From positions 53,444-110,397 of the forward strand of contig JAMYWO010000143.1 in NCBI GenBank assembly GCA_024220525.1: a stretch of 56,954 nt of DNA, in the 5' to 3' direction. Below the pieces are notes generated by a model. The model was not told the DNA's origin and did no database searches. It saw nothing but the letters and a program-made list of their open reading frames with translations. Positions 22,678 to 34,385 of this stretch are shown piece by piece. This DNA is from Cochliopodium minus (taxonomy: Eukaryota > Discosea > Himatismenida > Cochliopodiidae). A program made the position numbers and the translations under genes. Positions within the stretch are counted from its first letter, which is position 1; the number at the start of each line of letters is the position of its first letter.

Positions 22678-24816
22678 TCACTTTAATTCATCAAATAGAA
22701 AAAACGGATTGGAATCATTCGCATTGCAAGTATGATTTAAAAAGCCCATTGAATCAGCATTTACACCAGAAGAAAGATCAAGATCAAAAAAGTCAACACT
22801 TTGATCAGGTGGAGAATCCACAACGGTCTCAACTATAGAATTTATGTCTATGTAAAAAGAGGTATCAATCGACAAGAAATCAACATCTTCAACAAAGTCA
22901 ATGTAAACTGTTAAACTGTTGTCAGAAAAATGAGGAATAGTTTTTTGAGGAAAAACAGAAGAACAGAGAAGAGAAGTATTTCCAAGAGAAACTAGTTTAT
23001 CCAAACGACTTTCTTTTTCAAAAGAAGATGAGGTTTCATCTTGATACTGTCCGATCTTCCAGCTTTTGTTTACATACTTTAAAATATAAGTATTTGTGAT
23101 TTGATCATCGAACAAGTTGATTATATTCGGTTCGAAAGGTGATTGTTTCCCCAAAAAGGGGATTAAACAAGCAAACATATTTTCATATTCCCTTCCTTTG
23201 TATTTCACTTCCACGGAGTAAAACTTTCCTTCATGGTAAGACACTTTGTATGATGTGTTTTCCATTTCTTTTGAAGGAGAACTTAGAATCCTTAATTCTA
23301 CACTCGAAATCACTGGAGAGGTGGGAATTTTAGGTAGATTTGTCTTTATAAAATTACTATTTCTTGAAATATTATTATTTACATAATTAACTTTGATATT
23401 ATTTTGTAATTGATTGTTATTTCTTTCATAGTTATAGTAATTATTGGTTGTGAATTGGTGATTTAGTTGAAAGTTATTTTTATTGTTATGAATGTGAATG
23501 TTGTTATTTATTTTTTTAAATTTATTATTTACATCATTATTATTGTTGGGTCTACCACCGTTAAGTGTATTTTTATTGTTTGGAATAAAACTTTTTGTTT
23601 CATTGAAACGAAAAGATTTTGAGTACAAAAAATCAAGAGAAATAACCCAATCTATATTATTTCCGTTCACAATGTGAGAAACAATGAAAGGGCTAACTTT
23701 GACTCCATAAGATTTGCTGATGAATGGTATTGAATTGAAAACTCCGTTTTGAAGTAAGTCATAGAGGAATTGAGGATTAATTCTTACCAAGAAGGGATCC
23801 GAGTTTGTTTTGCAGAGTTGTTCTTTGATTTCTCCTTTAGTCAAAAAAAAATTCTCCATTTTTGAAAGAAGTGCAAATCTGTTGGAAATAGAAGCTTCTT
23901 CAATGAATACTCTTTTCTCAAATTCTCCTTTTCCTTTCTTTCCTACTTCCAAAAAATTGGGAATGATGGCATATGCAATTCCACTTATACACTTTAGAAC
24001 TTTCAAAGCAGAATCCTTGTTAATAGTTGCTCCTCTTTCGTCGAAATTCTTTTTGATTTGATTAATCTTTTCAAATATACATTCATCTCTCTTTTTATTC
24101 ATGTTGATGACGAAAAAGATTATATTTCTCACAAAGTTTTCCTCAATCCAATGAATTTCTTTTTTCAATTCTATTTGATGTGGTTTGATTTTCGAATGAA
24201 TGATATCCCAAATGTAAAAAGATCTAAAGAAATTGAGCGCACAAAGAAAAAAAGAAGAAAAAGGAACTTCGGTTTTTCCTCCAAAAATGTCCTCTACTAA
24301 ACAAATTTCTTGAATCCCCACAATTCTCCCGTATTTTCCCAATAACATCAATTTTTGGAATTTAGAAAAAGTATCCTTACTAAGTACCACCATGTTCCAA
24401 CTTGTTTTCGGACATTTAAGTAAGATTTTAGCTTTCGAGAAATAGGTTTTGTGATCTCTACTAGAAATACTGATGTAATCTTTTCCACTGATGAATTCCT
24501 TCATTTTTGCGAAAATAAATTTGTGAATCTTGTTTTTTATCATGTTATAAATTGTGGACCACTCAGGAAAAAGAGAATGGCTTGACAAAAATCCTTCTTT
24601 CTTGATGAATGTCTCAAAAACATTCTCAGTCTCTACTTTCCCTACCAAACTGAAATATTTCCCCAAAGAACATTCTGGATTGCTACATTTACAAAGTTCG
24701 TTCATTACTTTCTTCGTGTAGGATTCAACATATGAATCATCTGATTCATCTGATTCGTAAGAATCAATAATAGGTTTGATGGATTCTTGTTTTCTTTTTC
24801 TCGATCCTTTTTGCAT
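22678..24816 (-). CDS. unrecognised intronless 712-aa protein
   Basis: One uninterrupted frame, ATG at 24816 (the open frame extends two codons further without an ATG), stop TGA. I do not recognise the family. Features: basic start (MQKGSRKRKQ), Ser/Asp/Glu-rich stretch (SYESDESDDSYVESY), a compact Cys patch CKCSNPEC, a globular part of about 350 residues rich in Phe, Lys and Ile, an Asn-rich linker (about residues 410-490), a second conserved-looking domain (VSYHEGKFYSVEVKYKGREY) and an acidic tail rich in Asp, Phe and Ser. No signal peptide or TM. The N-terminal basic patch and acidic tail would fit a nuclear protein, but this is a guess. Intronless genes are rare here; the only other long one is at 34859. 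Confidence 0.8.
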   Translation of the reverse strand: MQKGSRKRKQESIKPIIDSYESDESDDSYVESYTKKVMNELCKCSNPECSLGKYFSLVGKVETENVFETFIKKEGFLSSHSLFPEWSTIYNMIKNKIHKFIFAKMKEFISGKDYISISSRDHKTYFSKAKILLKCPKTSWNMVVLSKDTFSKFQKLMLLGKYGRIVGIQEICLVEDIFGGKTEVPFSSFFLCALNFFRSFYIWDIIHSKIKPHQIELKKEIHWIEENFVRNIIFFVINMNKKRDECIFEKINQIKKNFDERGATINKDSALKVLKCISGIAYAIIPNFLEVGKKGKGEFEKRVFIEEASISNRFALLSKMENFFLTKGEIKEQLCKTNSDPFLVRINPQFLYDLLQNGVFNSIPFISKSYGVKVSPFIVSHIVNGNNIDWVISLDFLYSKSFRFNETKSFIPNNKNTLNGGRPNNNNDVNNKFKKINNNIHIHNNKNNFQLNHQFTTNNYYNYERNNNQLQNNIKVNYVNNNISRNSNFIKTNLPKIPTSPVISSVELRILSSPSKEMENTSYKVSYHEGKFYSVEVKYKGREYENMFACLIPFLGKQSPFEPNIINLFDDQITNTYILKYVNKSWKIGQYQDETSSSFEKESRLDKLVSLGNTSLLCSSVFPQKTIPHFSDNSLTVYIDFVEDVDFLSIDTSFYIDINSIVETVVDSPPDQSVDFFDLDLSSGVNADSMGFLNHTCNANDSNPFFLFDELK

Positions 24817-25027
24817 TTTCAATTTTATTTTTTTTATTAAATTGTCAACACAAGATTTTTTTTAAATTTCAAAAAAATGATTAAGAGGAAGTCAAGATTT
24901 TGATTAAAATAAAAAAAAATCATTTTTAAAATTATGATATTAAAATACTTAAGATAAAAAATGTAAATAATTCATTGATTAAAAATAAAATTAAGTTTTT
25001 TTTTTAAATTTAAAAGAGAATTTTTAA

Positions 25028-26439
25028 TCAAAAGATGGACAAAACCTTTTGAGCTCTTCTAAACTCATCATCCTTGGTTTTCTGCAAAGCAGCCTTCTTC
25101 AAACGCTCTTCCTTCTCTTTCTCTTGTTCGAAATCATCAATCAAATCTTCAACATCCTTCTTCTCCTCCTCTCCTTTTTCATTTTCCTTTTTATCACTTT
25201 CTCCTTTTTCTTTTTTCTTTTCTTTTTTCTTTTCTTTTTTGTTGTCTTTTTTGTTTTCCTTTTCTTTTTCCATTTCTTTGTTTTCTTCGACGAGGAGGGG
25301 CTTTTCGGAGATTTTTTGCTTTTCGTATTGCTCCACCACTTCTTTCATCTTTTGCTTGGTAGTTTCGGCTGATCCACCTTTCAACCCCTTCAAATATTCG
25401 ACCAAAATACCAAAGAATTTATCTGAAACTAAATAATTAAAAATAAAAATAAAAATAACAAATGTAAAAAAAAAATTTAAACAAAAAAATAATTAAAAAA
25501 AAATTTTAAAAAAAGAATGTACTTCTTTCTTTATTCAAAATATTTTTAAGTAGCCAAGTTTGAGTATTTTTAGCGAACTTCCACCCTTTTTTGGACTCCC
25601 ACTTTGTCAAATACTCTTCTGCTTCCAAAATATTTTTCTACAAAAAAAATAAAAAATAAACAATAATAAAATAAAAATAAAATGAAAATGAAAAATATGA
25701 ATACAAAAATAAAATTAATAAAAAAAAAATAAAAAAATAAAAAAAAAAGTAAATAAAAAAATGAGATTGAAAAAAGTGAAATCTTTTTTTTTTTTTTTAC
25801 TTTGACACTGGGATCTAATTGGACTGATTGTAAATGCAATGGTTTTTTCTCTTCTTTTTTCTTTTTGTTTTTCTTTGAAATTTTTTTCCTCTTTGATTTT
25901 TTGGCACTTCCTTCTTTTTCATTGGTAGATGCAGTTTCTTCTTTTTTTACTTCTTCATTGGTTTCTTTGACATCATCTCTTTTTCTTTTCTTTTTGGTTT
26001 TTTCAATGAGTTTATTTTCTTTTTCAAAAAAATAATTGATTATAATTTTCCGCTCTAAGGAATTTAAATTGAATATAAATATATATATTTTATTACCTTG
26101 TGGATTATCTCCTTCTTGAACGGGTTCTATCAGATCATGAGGTTTATCATATCTTTTGGATTTTTTATCTCTTTTTCTCCTCTCTTTCTTTGAAATATAC
26201 TTTCCATTTTCAGGTGCTTGAAAATTCTTCTTATTATTATCCTTGCTCTTATCATTTCCATCATTCGGTGTCTTTTCTTGATTTTTTATTTCTTTCTGAT
26301 TTTTTTCTTGGTTATTATTATCACCATTTTTGACATTGTTTTGTTTGATATTATCCAAAAATTGATCTACTTTAAGAGAGGATACTTTTGAATCATCCTC
26401 TTTTGATTTCCCTTTTTTGCTCTTCTTATTTTCGCTCAT
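25028..26439 (-). CDS. WKF-domain nucleolar-type protein (C7orf50-like)
   Basis: Four exons (26097-26439, 25801-26018, 25523-25637, 25028-25428) give 358 aa, stop TGA. The first ~190 residues are Lys/Asn/Glu-rich with several basic clusters (KKERRKRDKKSKR, KKKRKRDD, KRKKISKKNKKKK), typical of nucleolar proteins. The junction of exons 3 and 4 encodes the WKF domain (DUF2373 family): EEYLTKWESKKGWKFAKNTQ, TWLLKNILN, SDKFFGILVEYLKGLKGGSA. A highly charged Lys/Glu segment follows, ending RAQKVLSIF, like the C-terminus of C7orf50. Known relatives localise to the nucleolus, and a ribosome-biogenesis role is inferred in the literature, not shown here. The Lys/Glu tail has strong single-alpha-helix character. 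Confidence 0.85.
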
Positions 26440-26779
26440 TTTTTTTTTATATATCAACAATATATAATCATGAATCTACTCATTAATTCTGGAATAGTCT
26501 TTCAATTGGTTGAATTTAATAGATTCCCATTCTTTCTTCTCATTTTTATTCTCACTATGAATTTGCCTTATTTAAAATATTTATATATTCCCATACTGAA
26601 ATATAATCAAATGATGGAAAGTAATACCCTATCCAACAAAAGATCTGGAATGATAAAGGATGAATTTTTTTTAAAAAAAATATTTTAATAAAATTATAAT
26701 CAATTTCAAATTAAAATGAAAAAGAATGAAAAAGTTTCTTAATCCCCTAAAAACAACATAAGAAAACTTTTTTCCTCCA
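26440..26779. other. intergenic with a doubtful 72-aa plus-strand ORF
   Basis: Tandem spacer between two minus-strand genes. A plus-strand ATG at 26470 opens a 72-codon frame with one hydrophobic stretch (FFLLIFILTMNLPYLKYLYI). Its codon composition is only weakly coding-like and no intron or neighbour supports it, so it is not called as a gene. Confidence 0.3.
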
Positions 26780-27724
26780 TCAATTTTTTACATCAACAAC
26801 ATTATTATCATTTTCCTTGATGATATTCTGTTCAACCTTGATTTTTTTGGGATCATTTTCATCAGAAATATCATTTTTAAATTGAATCTTATGTTGTTCA
26901 TTTTTCCTTTTTTTTTCTTGTATTGATTTTTTGTTATTATTTTCTCCATTTTTCTTCTTTGAAGATTTTTTGGGAGGTGTATCTGAAATTCCATTCTCTT
27001 GTTTCTTCTTCATTATGGCCTCTATTATAACATTATTAAAAAAGAAAAAAAAATTATTAATTTTTAGATGAATTTTATTTTCAAAGAAAACAAAAAAAAA
27101 AAAAAATTTTAATATTTTATTATATTTTTTAAGCTAAAATTCATATATATATTTTTTCTTTAAAAGATTTTTGTTTGAATTGAAGGGAAATAAAATTATA
27201 ATCATTTTCTACCTTTGGTAGTTCCATGTGGCCTCCCTCTTGTCTTTGATTGATTTATTTCGCATGTTAATCCTTTCCTTTTGCAATATGTACATGTAGG
27301 AAATAATTTATCACAACGATGATGCAGCCTAGAACAATTTTTACAAGCCTAATGTGTCAATTAAAGTAAAATAAATAAAATTAAAATAATATTTAAATTT
27401 CTCGATTTTCTTTACTATTTTATGTTTTTCTCCTGTTGCATTATCTTCCTCTTTCCTTTTACTTTTAGATGCATTTTTTTTATGTTGAATTTTTTTATCG
27501 GCATCCTTCTTCTTTTCTTTGGAATCTTCTACATTGATTTTATTTTCCTCCTTCAATTTATTCTCCATTTGGATTTCCCTTTCAATTTCATTTACCAACG
27601 CATCAATTTTATTGTCCTCTCTTATTATTATATCATTGGGTTTATCCATAATTGAATTATTATTTTCTTCTGAATTTTTTTCAATTTGTTTTTCGAATGA
27701 TCTTATTATCTCCTTCTTATGCAT
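26780..27724 (-). CDS. Zn2Cys6 binuclear zinc-cluster protein
   Basis: Three exons (27416-27724, 27213-27348, 26780-27021) give 228 aa, stop TGA. Residues about 105-135 read CKNCSRLHHRCDKLFPTCTY, then CKRKGLTC: a C-x2-C-x6-C-x6-C-x2-C-x6-C zinc cluster of the Gal4 type that binds DNA in known fungal regulators. The basic linker after it contains TRGRPHGT, an AT-hook-like GRP core. The N-terminus is Glu/Lys/Asn-rich and probably disordered, and the C-terminus is again Lys-rich (KKSSKKKNGENNNKKS), ending in an acidic/Asn tail. No fungal middle-homology region is present. A DNA-binding regulator is likely. Confidence 0.8.
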
Positions 27725-28152
27725 TTAAAAAAAAAACCTTCAAATCCCCGTTTAATTTTTTTCCTTTCAATTTTTATTTTTTAATTTATTTATCTCAAAT
27801 AATTTAAAAAAATAAAAAATAAAAATATTTTATACACAGGACAATTATAAAAATCAGAAATAATTTTTTTTTAAAAAACTGACATCTTTTCATGTTAGTT
27901 TTTTTTGAAAATTTATTTAAAGGATGATTAATTATTTTTAAAAATTTTATTTTGATTTTATTGTTGTCACTACGAAAGTTTGGAATTTCCAATTTAGATT
28001 AAATGTTCAAAATCTTCAATAATATTTAAAAAAAAATTTATGTGAATCAATCACTTTGAGAGAAGGATGAAAACTGAAAAATTAATAATGCTTCGGAGAT
28101 TTAAAAAATTTAAATTAATTTAATTTAAATTTAAATTTGATTTTTTTTTTAT
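27725..28152. other. intergenic, zinc-cluster gene start to ARF-GEF stop
   Basis: AT-rich spacer between tandem minus-strand genes. A 62-codon minus-strand frame at 27804-27992 is Lys/Ile/Phe-rich and looks compositional. It should hold the promoter of the zinc-cluster gene and the 3' UTR of the ARF-GEF. Nothing else was seen. Confidence 0.4.
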
Positions 28153-31100
28153 TCAATTTAAAACTTGCTCACTTGAAACGAGATTTTGGACAATCTTATT
28201 TCCATTCAAAGGAATATTGTTAGTGTTGGGGTTTTGGTTTTGATTGTCTTGATTGGGATTATTTTGGTTGAACTGAGGAGTAGAATTAGATTTGGAGAGG
28301 GGGCTATCTTGTCCCGAAAGGTTAGGATGAGACAAGACAGGAGAATTAGGAGATTTCAAAGAAGAATTATTCAAATTGATTTGTTTATCATCCAAAGGAC
28401 CCTCTTTGTTGAGATTATTTTCAACAATAGGAGTCTGTTGAAGATTATTGTTAGTGTTGTTTGTAGGAGTATTGTTTGTAGGGGTGTTGTTTTGAGTAAG
28501 ACTGTTCGATCCAAAGACGGGATCTATGGTGAGAGCAAGATCGCTTTTGAGATTAGGACAGAATTCACCAACACTCATCCAAGTAAGCTCCCAAACATCT
28601 TTTCCCGCCAAAATATTTCCAGGAACCAAAATTTTGAAATCAAACATGACAAGGAGGATGTTTTTCAAAGTCTCAGGAACTGCCTCGAACAACAACTTGC
28701 TTCCCAAATTCATGTAGATACGGTTATAAATAAGCGTTTGGAGCCAAATTTTGCAAAAACTTTCGAGTTTGATCAAACTAGGGAGAAGTTGCAAAAACAC
28801 TTTGGTGACGAGATTGAATGCTCTGAATCTTGTTTGTTCCAAACCAGAAGATTCAATACCACTGTTTTGGCTTGAAAGATCAACCAACTCATTGAGAAAA
28901 GGAAAAAGAACCTGAGTGAAACAAAACTCCCAAACAGTAGCGCTGAAATGAGACAAATGATCAGAAAGAAGCACTTTTTGGAGCAAAGTGATGGCTTGGT
29001 TTCTAACGAGAGGTCTTTTATCTTTACACAACTTTGTCATCACGTTGAAAACTTTGTTCCAGTAAATGTTCCAGCTCACATCACCCGAGTCATCCAAAGA
29101 GGCGAGCTCTTTGTTCTTGAGATCAAGAGTACTTGGCTGAGTAAGCTTTGGGATGATCTCAAAGATTTTGTAAATGAGTTTCATAGCATTAGTAGAAACT
29201 TCAGGTTTGCATTGAGCATTAGCAAAAAGCTCCAAAATGGAAAGGAACTGAGTAAACTTTTCTCCGACAAGCAACTGGATCAATAATTTGTCATTTCCGA
29301 TAAACTCCGACTCTGTTAAGTTTGGGGAGCTGATCGATTTGGGAGGGTTTTCTGAGGAGGTGATCACTCCTTCGTTGGACAAAGAGAGGCTATTGGTGTT
29401 GTTCATTCCTTCTAATGGGATGCCGAAGATGAAAGCCAAAGCTCTGCCTGCGTTTTCCGAAGCAGTGTCTGTATTGATACATAATTTGAAAAGATAAATA
29501 CATGTTTCCCATCCAACTTTATTTCTACATGAAAAAAAAAAAATTAAATTTAAAAATAATAATTTAAAAAAAAAATGAATCTTTACAATAATACTTCTTT
29601 GTTGTTTTCCAACAAACGAATAAGTGCAAGAGACAAAGTATCACATACAGTTGCAGTACTGCTGTTGGAGTAAATTTGAGTGATTTTGTAAATGGTTTCC
29701 AAAAGCTGATCGACCATTGAATGAGTATTGATTAACTCTATGCACAGTAAAAGCAAATTGATGGTGGCTCTTTCACAAACGGTCTCGCTGTACTCCTTGT
29801 TGGTGATTGCATTGAAAAACACTTGATGAACAGATTCCCAAACGAATACAATTCTACCTCTGTTAAAAAGAGTGATTTTTGCAAGGAGATCAAGACACAA
29901 CAAAGTATCTCTTTCCTAAAAAAAGTATATATATAAATATAAAAAAATAAAACAATTATTGTTTGCAAAAAAATTTTTACCTTTGCATTCGTTTCCTCCT
30001 CAATGTTAGTTTTAATCTTATTTTTGGTTGTTTCTTCAAACAATAAACGTAAAGTTTTAATCAAAAAAGCAAGGGAATCTTTGTCAATGAACCCAGTGAC
30101 TTCCAAGAACAAGCCGATGTTACATTTTTCCAGAATTTTCTTGGAAGAGATTTGTGCATTTGTGATTTCTTCTGAGATTTGACTTTGTTTTTCGTTGGTG
30201 TTGGAATAAAACCATTTCCCACCTCCCCACAAGCTTCCGAAGAAAGATTGGTTGGTTTGTCTGCTGACACTCATCGTTTGTTTCTTGAGCTTCAAGAAGG
30301 AAGGCAAGTTAATTAATGTATCCAATAATTCATATCTGTTCAAGCACAAAAGACAATCAACAACCTAAAAGAAATAAGTTTCAATTATTTAAACAAAAAA
30401 AATTATTTTTTTTTACATTTTTCCATCCTTCACGAACATGATCAGCATACACTGTCGAAATTTGAAACAAAGCAATGGTTGCTTCTTGTGGTTTCATCTC
30501 GTAACTAAGAGAAAGGAGAGCCTTGTTTCCTTTCTCACTGACATTGAGCTTTGAAAACTTGCAAAGAGAAACAACAAGATTGTCCACCACCTGAGACAAC
30601 CCAAAGTGAGCGCCAATCTTTGCACAAAGCTGGAAACCTTCAATAGCCATCGCAACAATCTCCTTGGTCTTAGTAGTTTCAAAAACAAGAGAGATGGCAG
30701 CAACCAAAGTACCCCACAAAATGGAAAAAATCTCCTGATCGCATTCATTGGAGGAGACATTGGAATGAAACTCTATTTTCTCTTTGGTGTGTCTAGTGAT
30801 CAAGTTTCTCCATCTACTGATCGTGATAAGACCGTCGTAATAGTGTTCTCTAAGCTTCACTTCATTGGTGCTGACCCTATAGTAAATGTCCTTGACAAAT
30901 TCAGCAGGGAAGTCCTGCTCCAAATTCTGTCCTTGCAATTGCCTTGCAAACTGATGTTCTTTCATCGGAACGGTCACTTTGCCACTGTGCAAATCTACAT
31001 TCAAAATCAAAGTAGCATAACAGACAAGAAAAACTGCGTCCTCTGATCTGAAAACAAAACCCTCATTACCCTGGTTGGCGGAATAATACTGCTGTGCAAA

Positions 31101-33480
31101 AAATTCGAAGATTCTTTGAATGATGGGACTTTCTCCCGGAATGATAAAACTCTCCAGGAATTCCCTGAACAAATTCAAAAAGTCATTTTGTCTGAGGTCA
31201 AACAAATTGATGTATGCCACTAACACTTGCTTGTTGAAATCTGCGTTTTTACCTACAAAATCTCCCACTTTAGCTTTACTTATTCTTGGTGAATTAAGAA
31301 GAAACTTGGCATATTCAATAGGGTCTTCAGTATTCACCAAATTCTTTTCTAATTTTAAAATTAAAATAAAATGAATTCAAAAAAATTAAATTAATCTAAA
31401 AAAAAAAATGTAAAATAAAAAATTAATAAAAAGAAAAAAAAATTAAAAAAAAAACTTTAAAGAAAACCTTTTAAGTAAACTATTCCTTTCTTTGGATCGT
31501 CATTCCATATTCTCACAGCTTCCAACAACTCTAACTTTTCATTTTTTTTGTTTTTCAACCCCAATTTGATGATTGGTTCGATTGATAATTTTTGTTTTGG
31601 AAGTCTGAGAGCAATCGATTTTGCAATGGCCAAAAGACCCTCCAAAGCACATACCTGTAAAGTATAAATTTGTCCCTCGATCGGAAAAGAATTCTAAGGA
31701 AAAAAATTGTTTTTTGTTTAACAATAAAATTTTTTTTTGAAAAAAGTTGATTGTTTACTTTGTAAAGAACTTTGCACAACATTTCAAAAAGATCAGAATA
31801 TTGAAGTTCACAATCATAATTCACGTATCTATCAAATTTAAAAACCAAAAATAATTAAAATAAAAAAAATAAAAAATAATTAATTAAATGAAAATAAAAA
31901 ATAAAAAAATAAAAAAATATTTATTTTTACAATTCAACCATGAAAGAAGGCTGTTTACAAAACTCGAGGAGAGATTGTATTGCAATTTCTTGTTTTGTGT
32001 AGAGAACATTCTCAGATAAAACCCACTCCAACAATTTGGCAAAATAAAGTTCAAGCTGAAGTTTTAGTTCAGCTTTGAAATGAATAAATAAGTTAAAAAA
32101 AACTCTCAGAACAGATCCAAAGACAATAGGGTTGGAAGTTTTAAGATTCTGTGAAAATCAAATGAAAAATTAATGAAAAAAAAAGAAAAATGAAAAACAT
32201 ATTGAAAAAATTATTGAAAAAATTAAAAATATTTTCAAAAAAAATATGAAAATTTTGGACATGTTATTTTAAAAAATGAATAAATTTCTTACATCGAAAA
32301 GATTTTTGCAAACTTGATCTTTTATGACTTGTATTAATTCAGGAGATTTAGAAATCTGTACATTCAACATTTCGACAATGGTGTTGAAAGTGTTCAAACA
32401 AATGAGCCGAGTGTTGTCAGAGTTGTTCTCACTCTCCAAGTCTAACATTGAAACAAGGAATAACAAAAGGTTGGCAGGGCCACTGACTTTTTCTTTGGGA
32501 GAAACTTCAAAATGAACACCTTGCATATTTACAAAATTTTTGGGGAAACTGATTGAATTTTCAGGTTTTGTGTAAAGTGAGTTTTGATCTAATTCTAATT
32601 CTTGTTGTTGGATGAGATGGATGTCGAGTGATATCGATTTGCTAAGCTTTTTCTCGTTGGTCTTTTCTTTTTCTTTTTTTATTGCTTCGGTTTCGCTGAA
32701 ACTTCTTTTGAATGCAATGATACATATCTCTGATAAGTATTGTTCTGCTATTTTTCTTAGCAATTCTAAAAAAAAAAAAAATTATTTATTTATTAAATAA
32801 TAAATATTCAGTGAAATTATTTTTTTTTTGACCACTCAATCTCTTTTCAATGCTCATTCTGAAACAAGTTTGTATTATTTCCAATACTGTTGAATCTGGT
32901 ATATATTCTCCAGCTGGGCATGTCAAACATGTTAGCAATACTCTCATGATTCTCATCAATACAGATTCATCTGTTGAATTATCTGTATTCTCGAATTTAC
33001 ATTGATTAACGGAATCTGAAATTATTTGCATGATATCTGCAACATCAGGATTTGTAGGTGCTAAAAGGATTTCATTAGAAAAAGAATATTGTAATATATT
33101 GAATTTTCTTTAAACAAAAAAAGATCCATTTTAGATATTCTCATCCATGGTTCATATATTACAATATCTTTTAAAAATATCTTACAAACAAAACCCATAT
33201 TCAAAAATTTCTCTATTGTATTCAATGCTTGAGAAGTGATAGGTCCAGTTGTTTGAGAATATTTGATTAATTCCAAAAATGGAGAAAATAATTCCAATAC
33301 ATTGATATTTTGTTTTTTGATTCCTATTATTGTGGTTATTTATTTTGATCAAAAAAAAATGAGATATTTTTGTTTTTTAATTTTTATTTAATATATCTTC
33401 ATACCCTCTCCTCCTTCCAAATCTAATTGTAATTTTTCTTTCAATATTCTTATTTGATTCATTATTTTTCTTTCGGTCAT
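28153..33480 (-). CDS. GBF1/GNOM-family ARF guanine nucleotide exchange factor (Sec7)
   Basis: Eleven exons (33405-33480, 33186-33323, 32833-33060, 32293-32765, 31931-32148, 31759-31828, 31468-31693, 30417-31348, 29981-30364, 29587-29915, 28153-29524) give 1481 aa, stop TAA. The N-terminal half carries the DCB/HUS region, with the family signature LYVNYDCELQYSDLFEML and a linker IWNDDPKKGIVYLKG. The Sec7 domain covers about residues 477-690: DPIEYAKFLLNSPRISKAKV, the exchange loop FIIPGESPIIQRI with glutamic finger E549, and LILNVDLHSGKV, where most relatives have NTDLH or NTDQH (Thr to Val at 594). HDS-type helical repeats follow, then an Asn/Pro/Gln-rich tail. Known GBF1/GNOM proteins activate ARF1 at the Golgi. 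The order DCB-HUS-Sec7-HDS and the linker place it with GBF1 rather than BIG. Confidence 0.9.
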
Positions 33481-33911
33481 TGTATTCTTTTTAAAATTTT
33501 TTGGTTAAAAATGGTAATATAAGTAAAAAATGAATGAAAAGATATATTTGAGATAAAAGGGTGTATTTGTTCATATATATTACATTTGTTACAAAATGAA
33601 TTGAATTTTCCCATTTTGGGCTGTTTATTTTCATAACCAACAAACAATTTTGTATTTCCCCAAGTACTATATTCTGGAATTTGAAATGATCATTTTCCAT
33701 TCTTATATATCCAAATATATTTGATTAATCACTGGGATTTTTTTTTATTTTTCTTGAAGAACAAACTGCTTTATGTGGGAAACTTCATAGATTCAGATAA
33801 AAAGGTTAAAATTTATGTTAATCAACGTTGATACTTTGATACGTGTGTTAATAATTTCATGAAATGTTGATAGAAAATATATAAAAAAAAAATAGTTTGT
33901 GTCAAAAAGAA
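33481..33911. promoter_or_regulatory. divergent promoter region, ARF-GEF and DUF4286 genes
   Basis: The 431 bases lie between two ATGs pointing away from each other, so both promoters must be here. AT-rich; no defined motif. A minus-strand 69-codon frame (33491-33700) lies within it and is probably spurious. Confidence 0.45.
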
Positions 33912-34385
33912 ATGTCAATCCTTTATGAAGTAAATAGCAAAATACATTTGGATATTTATAAGGAATTTAAGGAATGGCTTATAGAACATATTGCTGGTAA
34001 AAATTGAATACACTTATTTTTTATTTTACTTTCATATTCTTTCAAAAAATTAAGAAATTGTAAAAAAAAATCATAATAGGCTATTTTAATTGACATTATT
34101 GAATTATGAAGCTAAAATTACCTGGATTTGAATCTGCAAATTGTTTTGAATATGAAGATAAAGAAAATAATAGAATAGTTTTCGTTTCTCATTATAGAGT
34201 AAAAGATAATGAAGCTATGGTACTTCAACTTTAATTTTGTAGATTTAAATTTATTTCATCAAATTTAGGAAACCTATTTTTCTAAATATGCTCCTGAGAT
34301 GAGAAAAGGAGCTGAGAGATTTCTTTCTATGAATAAAGTGGAATTTACTAGAAGGGTTTTGAATCTGGTGAAAGAATTCAATTGA
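33912..34385 (+). CDS. DUF4286-family small protein
   Basis: Four exons, 33912-33996, 34055-34059 (5 nt), 34112-34219 and 34269-34385, give 104 aa, stop TGA, about the usual size of this family. The start MSILYEVNSKIHLDIYKEFK followed by EWLIEHIAEILKLPGFESAN is the DUF4286 signature (iYeVN, ...eW...Hi...l..pGF..a), and the end AMETYFSKYAPEMRKGAERF with TRRVLNLVKEF matches its tail (Y...ApelR...., RRvL). Without the micro-exon AAATT the frame meets a stop. The family is best known from bacteria, notably Bacteroidetes; its function is unknown and the fold is ferredoxin-like in related families. Confidence 0.75.
34055..34059 (+). other. 5-nt micro-exon in the DUF4286 gene
   Basis: AAATT lies between AG (34053-34054) and GTAAAAAAAA. 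It links GCT G| to |CTA AAA TTA and yields HIAEILKLPGF, the expected family sequence. No other acceptor in the intron keeps the frame. Confidence 0.7.

Noticed and set aside
28186-28875. 229-codon plus-strand frame
   Set aside because: Antisense shadow of the last ARF-GEF exon; no domain and arginine/isoleucine composition typical of antisense.
33491-33700. 69-codon minus-strand frame upstream of the ARF-GEF
   Set aside because: In the divergent promoter region, no splice link to the ARF-GEF frame and no recognisable sequence.
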